Origin: Planctomycetia bacterium
GTDB taxonomy: Bacteria > Planctomycetota > MHYJ01 > WSZJ01
Direction: 5' to 3'
NCBI GenBank assembly: GCA_020849035.1
Contig: JADLHC010000165.1
Location: forward strand, 1 to 41,072
Length of the DNA stretch: 41,072 bases
Below are positions 1 to 7,475 of this stretch, one piece after another. Every line of letters starts with the position of its first letter. The first letter of the stretch is position 1. A program made the translations under genes and the position numbers. The notes beneath the pieces were generated by a model. It ran no database searches, had not been told where the DNA came from, and was given only the letters and a program-made list of their open reading frames with translations.

Positions 1-222
1 GAAGCGCTGGCCGGCATCGCGGGCCTGGTCGGGCTCGTCGTCGTGAAGTCCGTCGAATGGATGGTCGAGCAGCAGCTCTCCGCCGCGTGGTGGATCCTCG
101 TGGTCGGCGCGGCGCTCATCGGGTTCGTAGCGGTGTTCGAGGTCCGGCGGAGCTGGTACCTGAAAGGCAAGGGCGAGGCGGTGCGGAAGGTGGTCGAGGC
201 CTACCTGTCGCGGTGGCAGTAG
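1..222 (+). CDS. C-terminal end of a membrane protein (partial)
   Basis: The window opens inside this reading frame; 73 residues precede a TAG stop. The visible part contains a hydrophobic stretch (about residues 29-46, around AAWWILVVGAALIGF) that fits one membrane helix. It is followed by a charged, probably cytoplasmic tail ending in a helical segment (GEAVRKVVEAYLSRWQ). The stop overlaps the Shine-Dalgarno-like AGGGAGG of the next gene, so the two are probably co-transcribed. The family cannot be told from this fragment. Confidence 0.6.
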   Translation, partial: EALAGIAGLVGLVVVKSVEWMVEQQLSAAWWILVVGAALIGFVAVFEVRRSWYLKGKGEAVRKVVEAYLSRWQ

Positions 223-231
223 GGAGGCGCC

Positions 232-1155
232 ATGCGAGCGGACCGGCTCGCCCTCGCCTCGATCGGGATCGCCTCCGTCGCGGCGGTCGGGGCCTGGATC
301 CACTTCAAGCTCGCCCGGCCCGTCGGACCGGGCCCGGCGGGGCCCGCCGTCGCGCGCGAACCCTTCGCGAAACCCTGGTCCGACGCGCCGACAGTCCTCG
401 TCGGCTTCGGGGACAGCGTCACCGCCGGCTACGGCTCGACGCCGGGGCACTCGTACTTCGAGCGGCTCTTCACCAATCCAACCGACGAGTGGGAGGACAT
501 GGAAGGGCGCTCGCTGTCGCGGGTTCTGCCGAAGCTGACCGCGCGCAACCTGGCGAGGAACGGGAGCACCTCGCTGGAGCACTTCGAGACGATCCGTGGG
601 CTGCCGGTCGCGCCGGAGGACCAGCGTGCGGTCGTGGTGATGACGACCGGCGGGAACGACCTGATCCACGACTACGGCCGGACGCCTCCCCGCGAGGGAG
701 CGATGTACGGCGCAAGCTGGGACCAGGCGCAGCCGTGGATCGCGGCGTTCGAGGCGCGGCTGGACGAGATGCTGCGGCTGCTCGAACGGAAGTTCCCGGG
801 CGGGTGCGACGTGTTCCTGGCGAACATCTTCGATCCGACGGATGCGGTGGGTGACATCGAGTCGGCCGGGCTGCCCGCGTGGCCGGAAGGGCTGCGCGTG
901 CTGGAGGCGTACAATGCGGTGATCGAGCGGGTGTCGAAGCGGCACTCGCACGTGCACCTGGTGGACGTGCGGGGTGTGATGCTGGGGCACGGGATTCACG
1001 GCGGGGAGTCCCGGGGGATGCACTATGATCGGGAGGATCCGCACTACTGGTACTACTCGAATCTCGAGGATCCGAACGATCGGGGCTACGACGCCATCCG
1101 TCGCGTGTTTCTGCTGGAGATGATCGCGATTCTGTGGGCGAAACAAGGGGACTGA
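232..1155 (+). CDS. membrane-anchored SGNH/GDSL-family hydrolase
   Basis: The 307-residue protein has an N-terminal hydrophobic segment (about residues 7-23) that could be a signal anchor, so the catalytic domain is probably outside the cytoplasm. SGNH blocks are visible. Block I is GFGDSVTAGYG with the nucleophile S62, block II is around N110-G111, and block III is TGGND (G141, N142). The C-terminal block contains D269-P270-H271, followed after an insertion of about nine residues by PNDRGYDAI, a usual block V ending. Such enzymes are esterases or acyl hydrolases acting on lipids or acetylated glycans; the substrate cannot be inferred. AGGGAGG lies just upstream of ATG 232 and supports this start. 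Confidence 0.85.
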   Translation: MRADRLALASIGIASVAAVGAWIHFKLARPVGPGPAGPAVAREPFAKPWSDAPTVLVGFGDSVTAGYGSTPGHSYFERLFTNPTDEWEDMEGRSLSRVLPKLTARNLARNGSTSLEHFETIRGLPVAPEDQRAVVVMTTGGNDLIHDYGRTPPREGAMYGASWDQAQPWIAAFEARLDEMLRLLERKFPGGCDVFLANIFDPTDAVGDIESAGLPAWPEGLRVLEAYNAVIERVSKRHSHVHLVDVRGVMLGHGIHGGESRGMHYDREDPHYWYYSNLEDPNDRGYDAIRRVFLLEMIAILWAKQGD

Positions 1156-1423
1156 GCGACCGAGACTGGTCGATTTGTAAGCCGGGCTGAACACGGTTTG
1201 ATATTCCAACGCAAAGCCATTCTGAGTAAGCACTTGCGCAGCATTGTTGAAAACTGGATCGTAAGTACCGGTGAACATCCGACGGCTGACATGTGCCTAC
1301 CTGCAATGTAAGTCATTTATAGACAATAACTTAAGTTCTCGCCTCTCCCGCGAGCCCCGGGGCACACCCTTTGCTTTCAGTCCCCCCGCTCAGATCCCTC
1401 TCTTTCCTCACCGGAGGCTCGCG
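1156..1423. other. intergenic region of visibly lower GC content
   Basis: This 268-base stretch separates the SGNH hydrolase from the first FHA-CAP gene. Its first 180 bases are clearly richer in A and T than anything nearby. It probably holds the promoter of the FHA-CAP cluster, but I could not pick a convincing -35/-10 pair. A GTG at 1271 would extend the downstream frame by 51 codons. That extension has no FHA-like sequence, and ATG 1424 has a good GGAGG at 1413-1417, so the extension is probably untranslated. A short minus-strand frame from ATG 1278 looks protein-like and is discussed as a finding. Confidence 0.5.
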
Positions 1424-4400
1424 ATGGTTCACCTGCTCGTGCGGTTCGAAGGCGCCGAAGAGAAGTTCTCCTTCTCCCAGGACGTCATCACCCTCGGCCG
1501 CGTCTCGTCCAACACCATCCAGGTCAAGGACATCAAGGCCAGCCGCAACCATTGCGAAATCCGCAGGACCGAGTCCGGATGGAAACTCGTCGACCTCGAG
1601 TCTTCCAACGGCACCAGCGTCAACGGCACCAAGGTCAACGCCCACGTCCTCGTTCCGGGCGACCTCATCAGCATCGGCGCCTTCGAACTCGTCTTCGAGC
1701 CCGAACAGTCCGCCGCCCTCAAGGTGCCCGCCAGGCCCGCTTCCGAGCCTGTCGAGAAGACCGTCGTCGACACGACCCCGGCCAGGCCGGCCCCGGCCGC
1801 CAAGCCCGTCCCCGCCGCCGCCGCTTCCGCCGAACAGCGCCGCCTGACCGGCCTGTTCGTGAAATCCGGAATCGCCGCCGCCGTCCTCATCGCCGGGATC
1901 ATCAGCCTCAACCAGATGCGCGGCGAATGGGCGCGCCGCGGCGGCCAGGAAGCCCAGTACAACGCCGCCATCAAGGCCGCCGAGGCCGGCGACCTCGCCG
2001 ACGCGGTGGCGAAGCTCGACGCCTTCCTGTCCACGAAGCCCGACGCGGATCTCCTGAAGCGCGCGACCGCCAAGGCCGAGGAACTCCGCGGGATCATCGT
2101 CCGTCGCGAGACCGAGGCCGCCCGCCGGCACGAACAGGGCATCGCCGAACTCCTCGCGCGCCAGCAGGCCGCCGACGCCGCTGCGCGGTTCGAGTCCGCC
2201 AAGGCGCAGGTCGAGGCCTTCCTCGCCCGCAACGACTTCTCCGCCGCCGTCGACGAGGCCAAGCGCTTCCTGTCCGACGCCCCCGAGGGCGCCAAGCGCG
2301 ACCGCATGTCCGCCCTCCTCAAGTCCGCCCTCACGCAGGCCTCCGAGGCCTGGGAAGACGTCGAGGCCGAGGCCAACGCGCTCGTGAAGGCCGAGAAGTA
2401 CGCCGAAGCGCTCGCCTTGCTCGCCGACGCCCGCGACCGCTTCGAAGGCACGCGCTTCGCCTACGACATCGCCGCCAAGGTCCGCGGCGTCGGCCGCCTG
2501 TCCGGCCTCAACGCCGCCTATGCTTCAGGCGCCCCCGAGATGTCGGCGCAGGCGCAGGAATCGATGATGGCGGTGAACGACATGGTCAGGGCGCGCCAGT
2601 TCGAGGCGGCGCTCAAGGCCTACGACAAGGTCGTCGCGGCGATGCCCGAGAAGGACCGAGCGGCGTTCGCGTCGCGGCGCGAGGACATCGCCCGCGAGGC
2701 GGGGATCTTCCGCAAGCTGCTGGCCGCGATCAACTCGGGAGAGTTCAAGGACTACGCCATCGACCTCGGCGGGAACGTGACGGGCCGCCTGTCACAGGCC
2801 TCGTCCGAAGGCATGTCGATCGAATTCAAGGACGTGACCGGAAAGGGCGGCACGACCGGCCGCCGCTGGGTCCAGGTCCCCGGGCCCGAAATGCTCACGT
2901 ACTTCCGGCAGCTCCGCCTCGACATGAACGAGATGCTCGGCCTCGCGGCGTTCTGCTACGACAACCGCATGCCGCTCGACGGCGCCGACGTCATCCAGGA
3001 GATCGTCAGGGCCCAGGAGTCCATGAAGACGGCCGCCTACGAGCTCATTGCCCGCGTCCGCGCCATGGGCGTCCCCAGCGACGGCTTCGTCTACTTCGAG
3101 CGCGGCTGGTACACCCAGACCGAGTTCCTCTACGCCAAGCTCGACCACAAGGCGAAGAAGGGCGCCGAGCTGATCGGCAAGATCGACTCGAAGCAGGCGG
3201 ACCAGGGCTACGCGGTCTACAAGGCCCTCAAGGACGACTCGACGCTCACCGCGGAGTTCATGCAGAAGGCGACCGGGTACTTCGTGACGTCCCTCCAGGA
3301 GAAGCGGCAGGGGATCATGAAGGGCCTGCAGAACTCGCAGAACATTGCGAACTTCAAGGCTCTCCAGGAGCTGAAGAAGGAGCTGAACAAGCGCCGCGCC
3401 GAGGCGCTTCGGATCATCTACGACAAGACGATCTACCCCGACGAGAACCACGGCATCGAGGGGCAGCCGAAGGTTGACGACGCGGTGGCGAAGGTGCGGG
3501 AGCTGTGGGACAAGCCGCTGGCGGTGGTGGCGCGGCTGGACGACGGGGTGCGGGTGCTGGTCGAGGCCGGGGAGAAGACGAACGCCTGGCTGAAGGAGAT
3601 GGGCGAGGCGGGCGACGACGCGGCGATGGAGGAGTACGAGCTGCTGCTGGGGCACGTGAACGAGACGCTGAACCTGAAGAACGTCTGCCTGGACAAGACG
3701 GAGCAGGACATCCGGGACTACAACAAGAAGGTGTTCGCGTACAACAAGACGGGCGGCGACACGCAGATGGTGGGCGTGGAGCTCGAGTGCGCGAAGATCA
3801 CGAACGAATACCGGGAGATGATGGGCCGCAAGTGCCTCGAAGTGGACGACATGCTGGGGAAGGCGGCGAAGAAGCACAGCCAGGAGATGGTGGACCTGGC
3901 GTACTTCGCGCACGAGTCTCCGACGGCGAGGCTGCGGACGCCGATGGACCGGGCGAAGATCGAGGGGTACACGGGCCCGGTGGGCGAGAACATCGCGACG
4001 GGGTACGGCGACGCGCGGGCGGCGTTCACGGGCTGGTACAACTCGAGCGGTCACCACCGCAACATGCTGTCCGACGGCTGGAACCACATCGGCCTGGGCT
4101 GCGTGGGCGGAACGATGTGGACGGAGAACCTGGGGCGTGGGCCGAGCCACCTGAACGGCAAGACGGACGGCAGCAAGATGGACAACGGCCGCCCGGTGCC
4201 GGGGAGCGCGAAGGCGAAGAGCCCGGTCCGTGCGGGCGTGGACGGGCTGCCGGAGCGGAGCGACGCGCTGAACAAGGGGGCCTCGAAGGCTCCGGCCGGG
4301 GACGGCAAGGCGGGTGCGACAGACGCGAAGAAGGGCGACAGCCCCTACAAGCAGCCTGAAGGGAAGTGTACGGGCACGACCCCCTACGATGGAGGGGTCG

Positions 4401-4429
4401 GGAACCAGGACGGCGACGGGAAGAAGTAG
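1424..4429 (+). CDS. FHA-TM-CAP protein, first of three tandem paralogues
   Basis: This 1001-residue protein has an unusual layout. Residues 1-95 are an FHA domain with all expected phosphothreonine-contact residues: G25-R26, S40-R41-x-H43, S61-N62-G63 and N67. A Pro/Ala-rich linker (97-140) leads to one membrane helix (about 145-165). Residues 170-760 are mostly helical, with repeat-like Ala/Glu-rich segments and conserved blocks such as LKKELNKRRAEALR. Residues 785-905 are a CAP (SCP/PR1/YkwD-like) domain with FAHES (H830-E831), GENIA (E855) and SGHHRNML (H877-H878). A low-complexity tail ends the protein. FHA would face the cytoplasm and CAP the outside. The start is ATG 1424, with GGAGG six bases upstream. 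The ligand and role are unknown; phospho-signal reception through the membrane is an inference. Confidence 0.88.
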   Translation: MVHLLVRFEGAEEKFSFSQDVITLGRVSSNTIQVKDIKASRNHCEIRRTESGWKLVDLESSNGTSVNGTKVNAHVLVPGDLISIGAFELVFEPEQSAALKVPARPASEPVEKTVVDTTPARPAPAAKPVPAAAASAEQRRLTGLFVKSGIAAAVLIAGIISLNQMRGEWARRGGQEAQYNAAIKAAEAGDLADAVAKLDAFLSTKPDADLLKRATAKAEELRGIIVRRETEAARRHEQGIAELLARQQAADAAARFESAKAQVEAFLARNDFSAAVDEAKRFLSDAPEGAKRDRMSALLKSALTQASEAWEDVEAEANALVKAEKYAEALALLADARDRFEGTRFAYDIAAKVRGVGRLSGLNAAYASGAPEMSAQAQESMMAVNDMVRARQFEAALKAYDKVVAAMPEKDRAAFASRREDIAREAGIFRKLLAAINSGEFKDYAIDLGGNVTGRLSQASSEGMSIEFKDVTGKGGTTGRRWVQVPGPEMLTYFRQLRLDMNEMLGLAAFCYDNRMPLDGADVIQEIVRAQESMKTAAYELIARVRAMGVPSDGFVYFERGWYTQTEFLYAKLDHKAKKGAELIGKIDSKQADQGYAVYKALKDDSTLTAEFMQKATGYFVTSLQEKRQGIMKGLQNSQNIANFKALQELKKELNKRRAEALRIIYDKTIYPDENHGIEGQPKVDDAVAKVRELWDKPLAVVARLDDGVRVLVEAGEKTNAWLKEMGEAGDDAAMEEYELLLGHVNETLNLKNVCLDKTEQDIRDYNKKVFAYNKTGGDTQMVGVELECAKITNEYREMMGRKCLEVDDMLGKAAKKHSQEMVDLAYFAHESPTARLRTPMDRAKIEGYTGPVGENIATGYGDARAAFTGWYNSSGHHRNMLSDGWNHIGLGCVGGTMWTENLGRGPSHLNGKTDGSKMDNGRPVPGSAKAKSPVRAGVDGLPERSDALNKGASKAPAGDGKAGATDAKKGDSPYKQPEGKCTGTTPYDGGVGNQDGDGKK

Positions 4430-4439
4430 CGAACCCAAC

Positions 4440-4458
4440 GGGGGCCATGACGGCCCCC
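4440..4458 (+). other. GC-rich intergenic hairpin without U-tract
   Basis: GGGGGCC (4440-4446) pairs with GGCCCCC (4452-4458) across a five-base loop, between the first and second FHA-CAP genes. No run of T follows, so it is not a classic terminator. It may be an attenuator, pause or mRNA-stability element. Confidence 0.5.
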
Positions 4459-4480
4459 ACGACCATTTGAGGTGGCGACG

Positions 4481-7330
4481 ATGCTCAAGCTTTCCATCAG
4501 GTCCAACAACCAGGAGCACCTGTTCGAGACGGACCAGCCGGCGGTCACGTTCGGCCGCTCGCCGGACTGCACGATCCAGGTCTCGGACCCGGCCGCCAGC
4601 AGACTGCACTGCCGCCTCGAGCAGACGCCCCAGGGCTGGAAGCTCGTCGACCTCGAGTCGTCGAACGGGACGGCCGTCAACGGCCGGATGACCAACGCGC
4701 AGCTCGTCGCCGACGGCGATGTCATCTCGATCGGCGCGTTCTCCGCCGTCGTCAACCCCGTGCTCGTCCCGGCCGCCTCCGCGATCGTGAGCGCGCCCCA
4801 GGTCAATCACCAGCAGCGCGCCGCCGTCTCGAGCGCCCGGCGCGACCGCGAAGGCGCCCGAGGCCTCCTCGCCGCCGGCGTCCTCTCCGCAGCCCTTCTC
4901 ACCGGCGGCGTCTGGGCCGCCAACAAGTACCTCGTGAGCGGCAAGGGAGCCGAGCAGCGCGCCGCCCTCGAGCGCGCCGAGCAGCTCGCCTCGCGGGGCG
5001 AGATCGACGCCGCGGAGCAGGCCCTCGTCGCCCTCCTCAGCAATCCCGTGCAGTCCGACGTGCACAAGAAGGCGAAGAAGATCCTCGACGACGTCCGCTC
5101 GCGGATCGCCGCCCGCGACGAAAAGGCGCGCCGGGACGCCGACGCGGCCTCCCTCGCCGCCGAAAACGCCCGCCGCGCGACCGAGATCCAGGAACAGTTC
5201 GAGTTCGCCACCGTCACCGCCGACGCCCTCGTCGTCCAGGAGAGCTACGGACCGGCGCTGGACGTCTGGAAGCGCTTCAGCGCCAGCTACCCCGGATCCA
5301 CGCTCGCCGCCAGGGTCGAGGGAAGGACGCAGGAAGTCCTCAAGGCCGCGCAGGACGCGTGGGAGCGGCTTGAGGGCCGCGCGAACAGCCTGGTGAAGAT
5401 GGACGAGGTGGCCGCGGCAGCGGCGCTCGTCGGGTCCTCGGTCGAGAAGTTCCAGGGAACGCGCTACGCGTATCTTGCGCAGGACAAGCTCGCCGCCCTT
5501 CACAGGCTCGCAGGCGGCGGGACCGAAATCGCCGGCGCCGGCTCGCAGGTTTCCGCAAAGACCCGCGACTCGCTGCTCGCCGTGGACGACCTCGTGAAGG
5601 CGCGCCGTTACGCGCAGGCCCTTCGCGAGATCGACGGCGTTCTCGGCTCGGCCTCGGGCAACGAGAAGGCCGGCCTGGAGTCACGCCGCGCCGAAATCGC
5701 CGCGCAGGCGGCGCTGTTCGGGAAGCTGGTCGGCGCGGTCAACGGCGGCTGGTTCCGGACGCGGCCGATGGATGCGGGAAGCGACCTGAGCGCGTACCTC
5801 GTGAAGGCGGACGACGACGGGATCGGGATCGACTACAAGGACGAGGCGGGGCGCGGCGGCACGACGACGAAGCGCTGGCACCAGGTCGAAGGAGAGGACA
5901 TGGTGGCCTGGTTCCGCATGCTCGAGCTGGGCGCGGACGACCAGATGGCGCTGGCGGCCTTCTGTTACAGCAACGGGATGGCGTACTCGGCGGCAGAGGT
6001 TCTCCACCTCCTGATCCTGAAGGACGCGTCGCGGCAGGACGCGGCGTTCGAGATGGTCGCGAGGCACCGCGGGATCCCGGTCCCGGCGGGAGGATTCGTC
6101 TGGTACGAAGGAGGGTTCTTCGGGCAGGACGAGCTGAAGTACGCGAAGCTGGAGGTGGACGCCAAGAAGGGCGCCGCGCTGGTGGCGCAGGCCGATCCGA
6201 AGAAGGCGCAGGAGGGCTACGAGCTCTACCGCCGGGTGGTCACGGATCCGGGCGCCGCAGCCGATCTCAAGTCGCGGGCGACGGCGCAGTACGTGAGCGC
6301 CCTGAAGTCGCGGCGGGCGGCGCTGGTGAAGAAGCTGCAGGACAGTTCGGCGCTGTCCGGGCCGGTCGTGATGCGCGACCTGAAGAAGGAGCTCAACCGC
6401 CGCCGCGACGAGGCGCTGCGGGTGATCTTCGACCGGTCGGCCTACCCGGACGACGACCGGGGCGCCTCCGGCCAGGCGCGAGTCGACGCGGCCGTCGCGC
6501 AGGTCCGCGAGCTGTGGGACAGCCCGATCGCCTGGGCCGCACGGTCGCTCCCCGCGATCGCCGACGTGGTCCGCGGCATCGAACAGTCGGACGGCTGGCT
6601 GCGAGAGATGGGCGCGGGAGGGGGAGCTTCCCCGGAGGTTGCCGAGGCTCTCGCGAAGCTGGGCGGCTCGGTCAACATGCGCGAGTACTGCATGACGTCC
6701 GGCGAGAGGGCCCTTCTCGACCGCCACAAGATGATCTCGGCGTACAACGACACGCACGCCGGATTCCAGTCGGCCGAGAAGGAGTGCATCCGTGCGATCA
6801 ACGACTACCGCTTCATGATGGGCCGTCCCGCCCTTGAGGCGCATGAGCTGCTCGGCAAGGCGGCGCGCGAGCACGCGGCGGACATGGCGAAGAACAACTA
6901 TTTCGGGCACGAGTCGCAGGTTGCGGGACGGAAGACGCCCGCGGACCGGTGCCGTGCGGCGGGGTATCCGGGCGGCGCGATCGGCGAGAGCCTGGCGCAG
7001 GGTTCGGAGTCCGGGATGTCGGCGTACGGCAGCTGGCTGGCGAACAGCGCGGACCACAGGAACGTGCTGAGCGACCTGTACACGCAGGTCGGCGTGGGCA
7101 CGAGCGGCTCCCGCTGGGTCGCCGATTTCGGCCGCGGCGGCACGGCGATCGGGACGACGGCGTCCGCGAACGACGGCAAGGAAGCGGTCAAGGGCGGCGG
7201 GAAGAGGACGGGGAGCGGCGGCGGAGTGGAGAACGCCGGGTCGAACAGGGGCTCGGTGATGGGAAGCGGCGTCCGTCGAGGCGGAGTGTCCGGCGGAGTC
7301 GCCGGCGGGTCGACGGGCGGAGCCTCCTGA
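4481..7330 (+). CDS. FHA-TM-CAP protein, second tandem paralogue
   Basis: The 949-residue protein has the same architecture as its upstream neighbour. The FHA domain aligns without gaps over the first 90 residues and keeps R26, S40, R41, H43, N62 and N67. One membrane helix lies at about 129-147, followed by the long helical region and a CAP domain near residues 770-885 (H810-E811 in FGHES, E836 in IGESL, H859 in ADHRNVL). The C-terminus is Gly/Ser-rich. ATG 4481 is preferred because GAGGTGG lies eight bases upstream; a GTG nine bases earlier (4472) is possible. Conserved middle blocks include GRGGTTTKRWHQVEG and ALAAFCYSNG, found in all three copies. The gap to the first gene is short, so they are probably co-transcribed. 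Confidence 0.87.
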   Translation: MLKLSIRSNNQEHLFETDQPAVTFGRSPDCTIQVSDPAASRLHCRLEQTPQGWKLVDLESSNGTAVNGRMTNAQLVADGDVISIGAFSAVVNPVLVPAASAIVSAPQVNHQQRAAVSSARRDREGARGLLAAGVLSAALLTGGVWAANKYLVSGKGAEQRAALERAEQLASRGEIDAAEQALVALLSNPVQSDVHKKAKKILDDVRSRIAARDEKARRDADAASLAAENARRATEIQEQFEFATVTADALVVQESYGPALDVWKRFSASYPGSTLAARVEGRTQEVLKAAQDAWERLEGRANSLVKMDEVAAAAALVGSSVEKFQGTRYAYLAQDKLAALHRLAGGGTEIAGAGSQVSAKTRDSLLAVDDLVKARRYAQALREIDGVLGSASGNEKAGLESRRAEIAAQAALFGKLVGAVNGGWFRTRPMDAGSDLSAYLVKADDDGIGIDYKDEAGRGGTTTKRWHQVEGEDMVAWFRMLELGADDQMALAAFCYSNGMAYSAAEVLHLLILKDASRQDAAFEMVARHRGIPVPAGGFVWYEGGFFGQDELKYAKLEVDAKKGAALVAQADPKKAQEGYELYRRVVTDPGAAADLKSRATAQYVSALKSRRAALVKKLQDSSALSGPVVMRDLKKELNRRRDEALRVIFDRSAYPDDDRGASGQARVDAAVAQVRELWDSPIAWAARSLPAIADVVRGIEQSDGWLREMGAGGGASPEVAEALAKLGGSVNMREYCMTSGERALLDRHKMISAYNDTHAGFQSAEKECIRAINDYRFMMGRPALEAHELLGKAAREHAADMAKNNYFGHESQVAGRKTPADRCRAAGYPGGAIGESLAQGSESGMSAYGSWLANSADHRNVLSDLYTQVGVGTSGSRWVADFGRGGTAIGTTASANDGKEAVKGGGKRTGSGGGVENAGSNRGSVMGSGVRRGGVSGGVAGGSTGGAS

Positions 7331-7349
7331 GGGGGCGGATCCTGCCCGT

Positions 7350-7418
7350 AGCCGGCAGTTGCCGGCTCAAGCGAACGAAGTGACGAGGCAACCCCGGGGG
7401 CCGCAAGGCCCTCGGGGT
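7350..7418 (+). other. two intergenic hairpins, one capped by a GCAA tetraloop
   Basis: AGCCGGC (7350-7356) pairs with GCCGGCT (7361-7367). A larger 12-pair stem, with one G-U pair, joins 7391-7402 to 7407-7418 around a GCAA loop, a stable GNRA type. No T-run follows. They sit between the second and third FHA-CAP genes and may act as partial terminators or processing/stability elements. Confidence 0.5.
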
Positions 7419-7475
7419 CGCATCCCATAAGACGGGAAGTTCGACAGTCCTTCAGAGAGGAGAGTCCGCGGCACC

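Noticed and set aside
1271..1423. GTG 1271 as start of the first FHA-CAP protein
   Set aside because: The added 51 residues do not align to the two paralogues, whose FHA domains begin within the first residues; ATG 1424 has the better ribosome site.
2792..5503. Minus-strand open frame of 903 codons
   Set aside because: It is antisense to the first two FHA-CAP genes, has shadow-like composition and no ribosome site or known motif.
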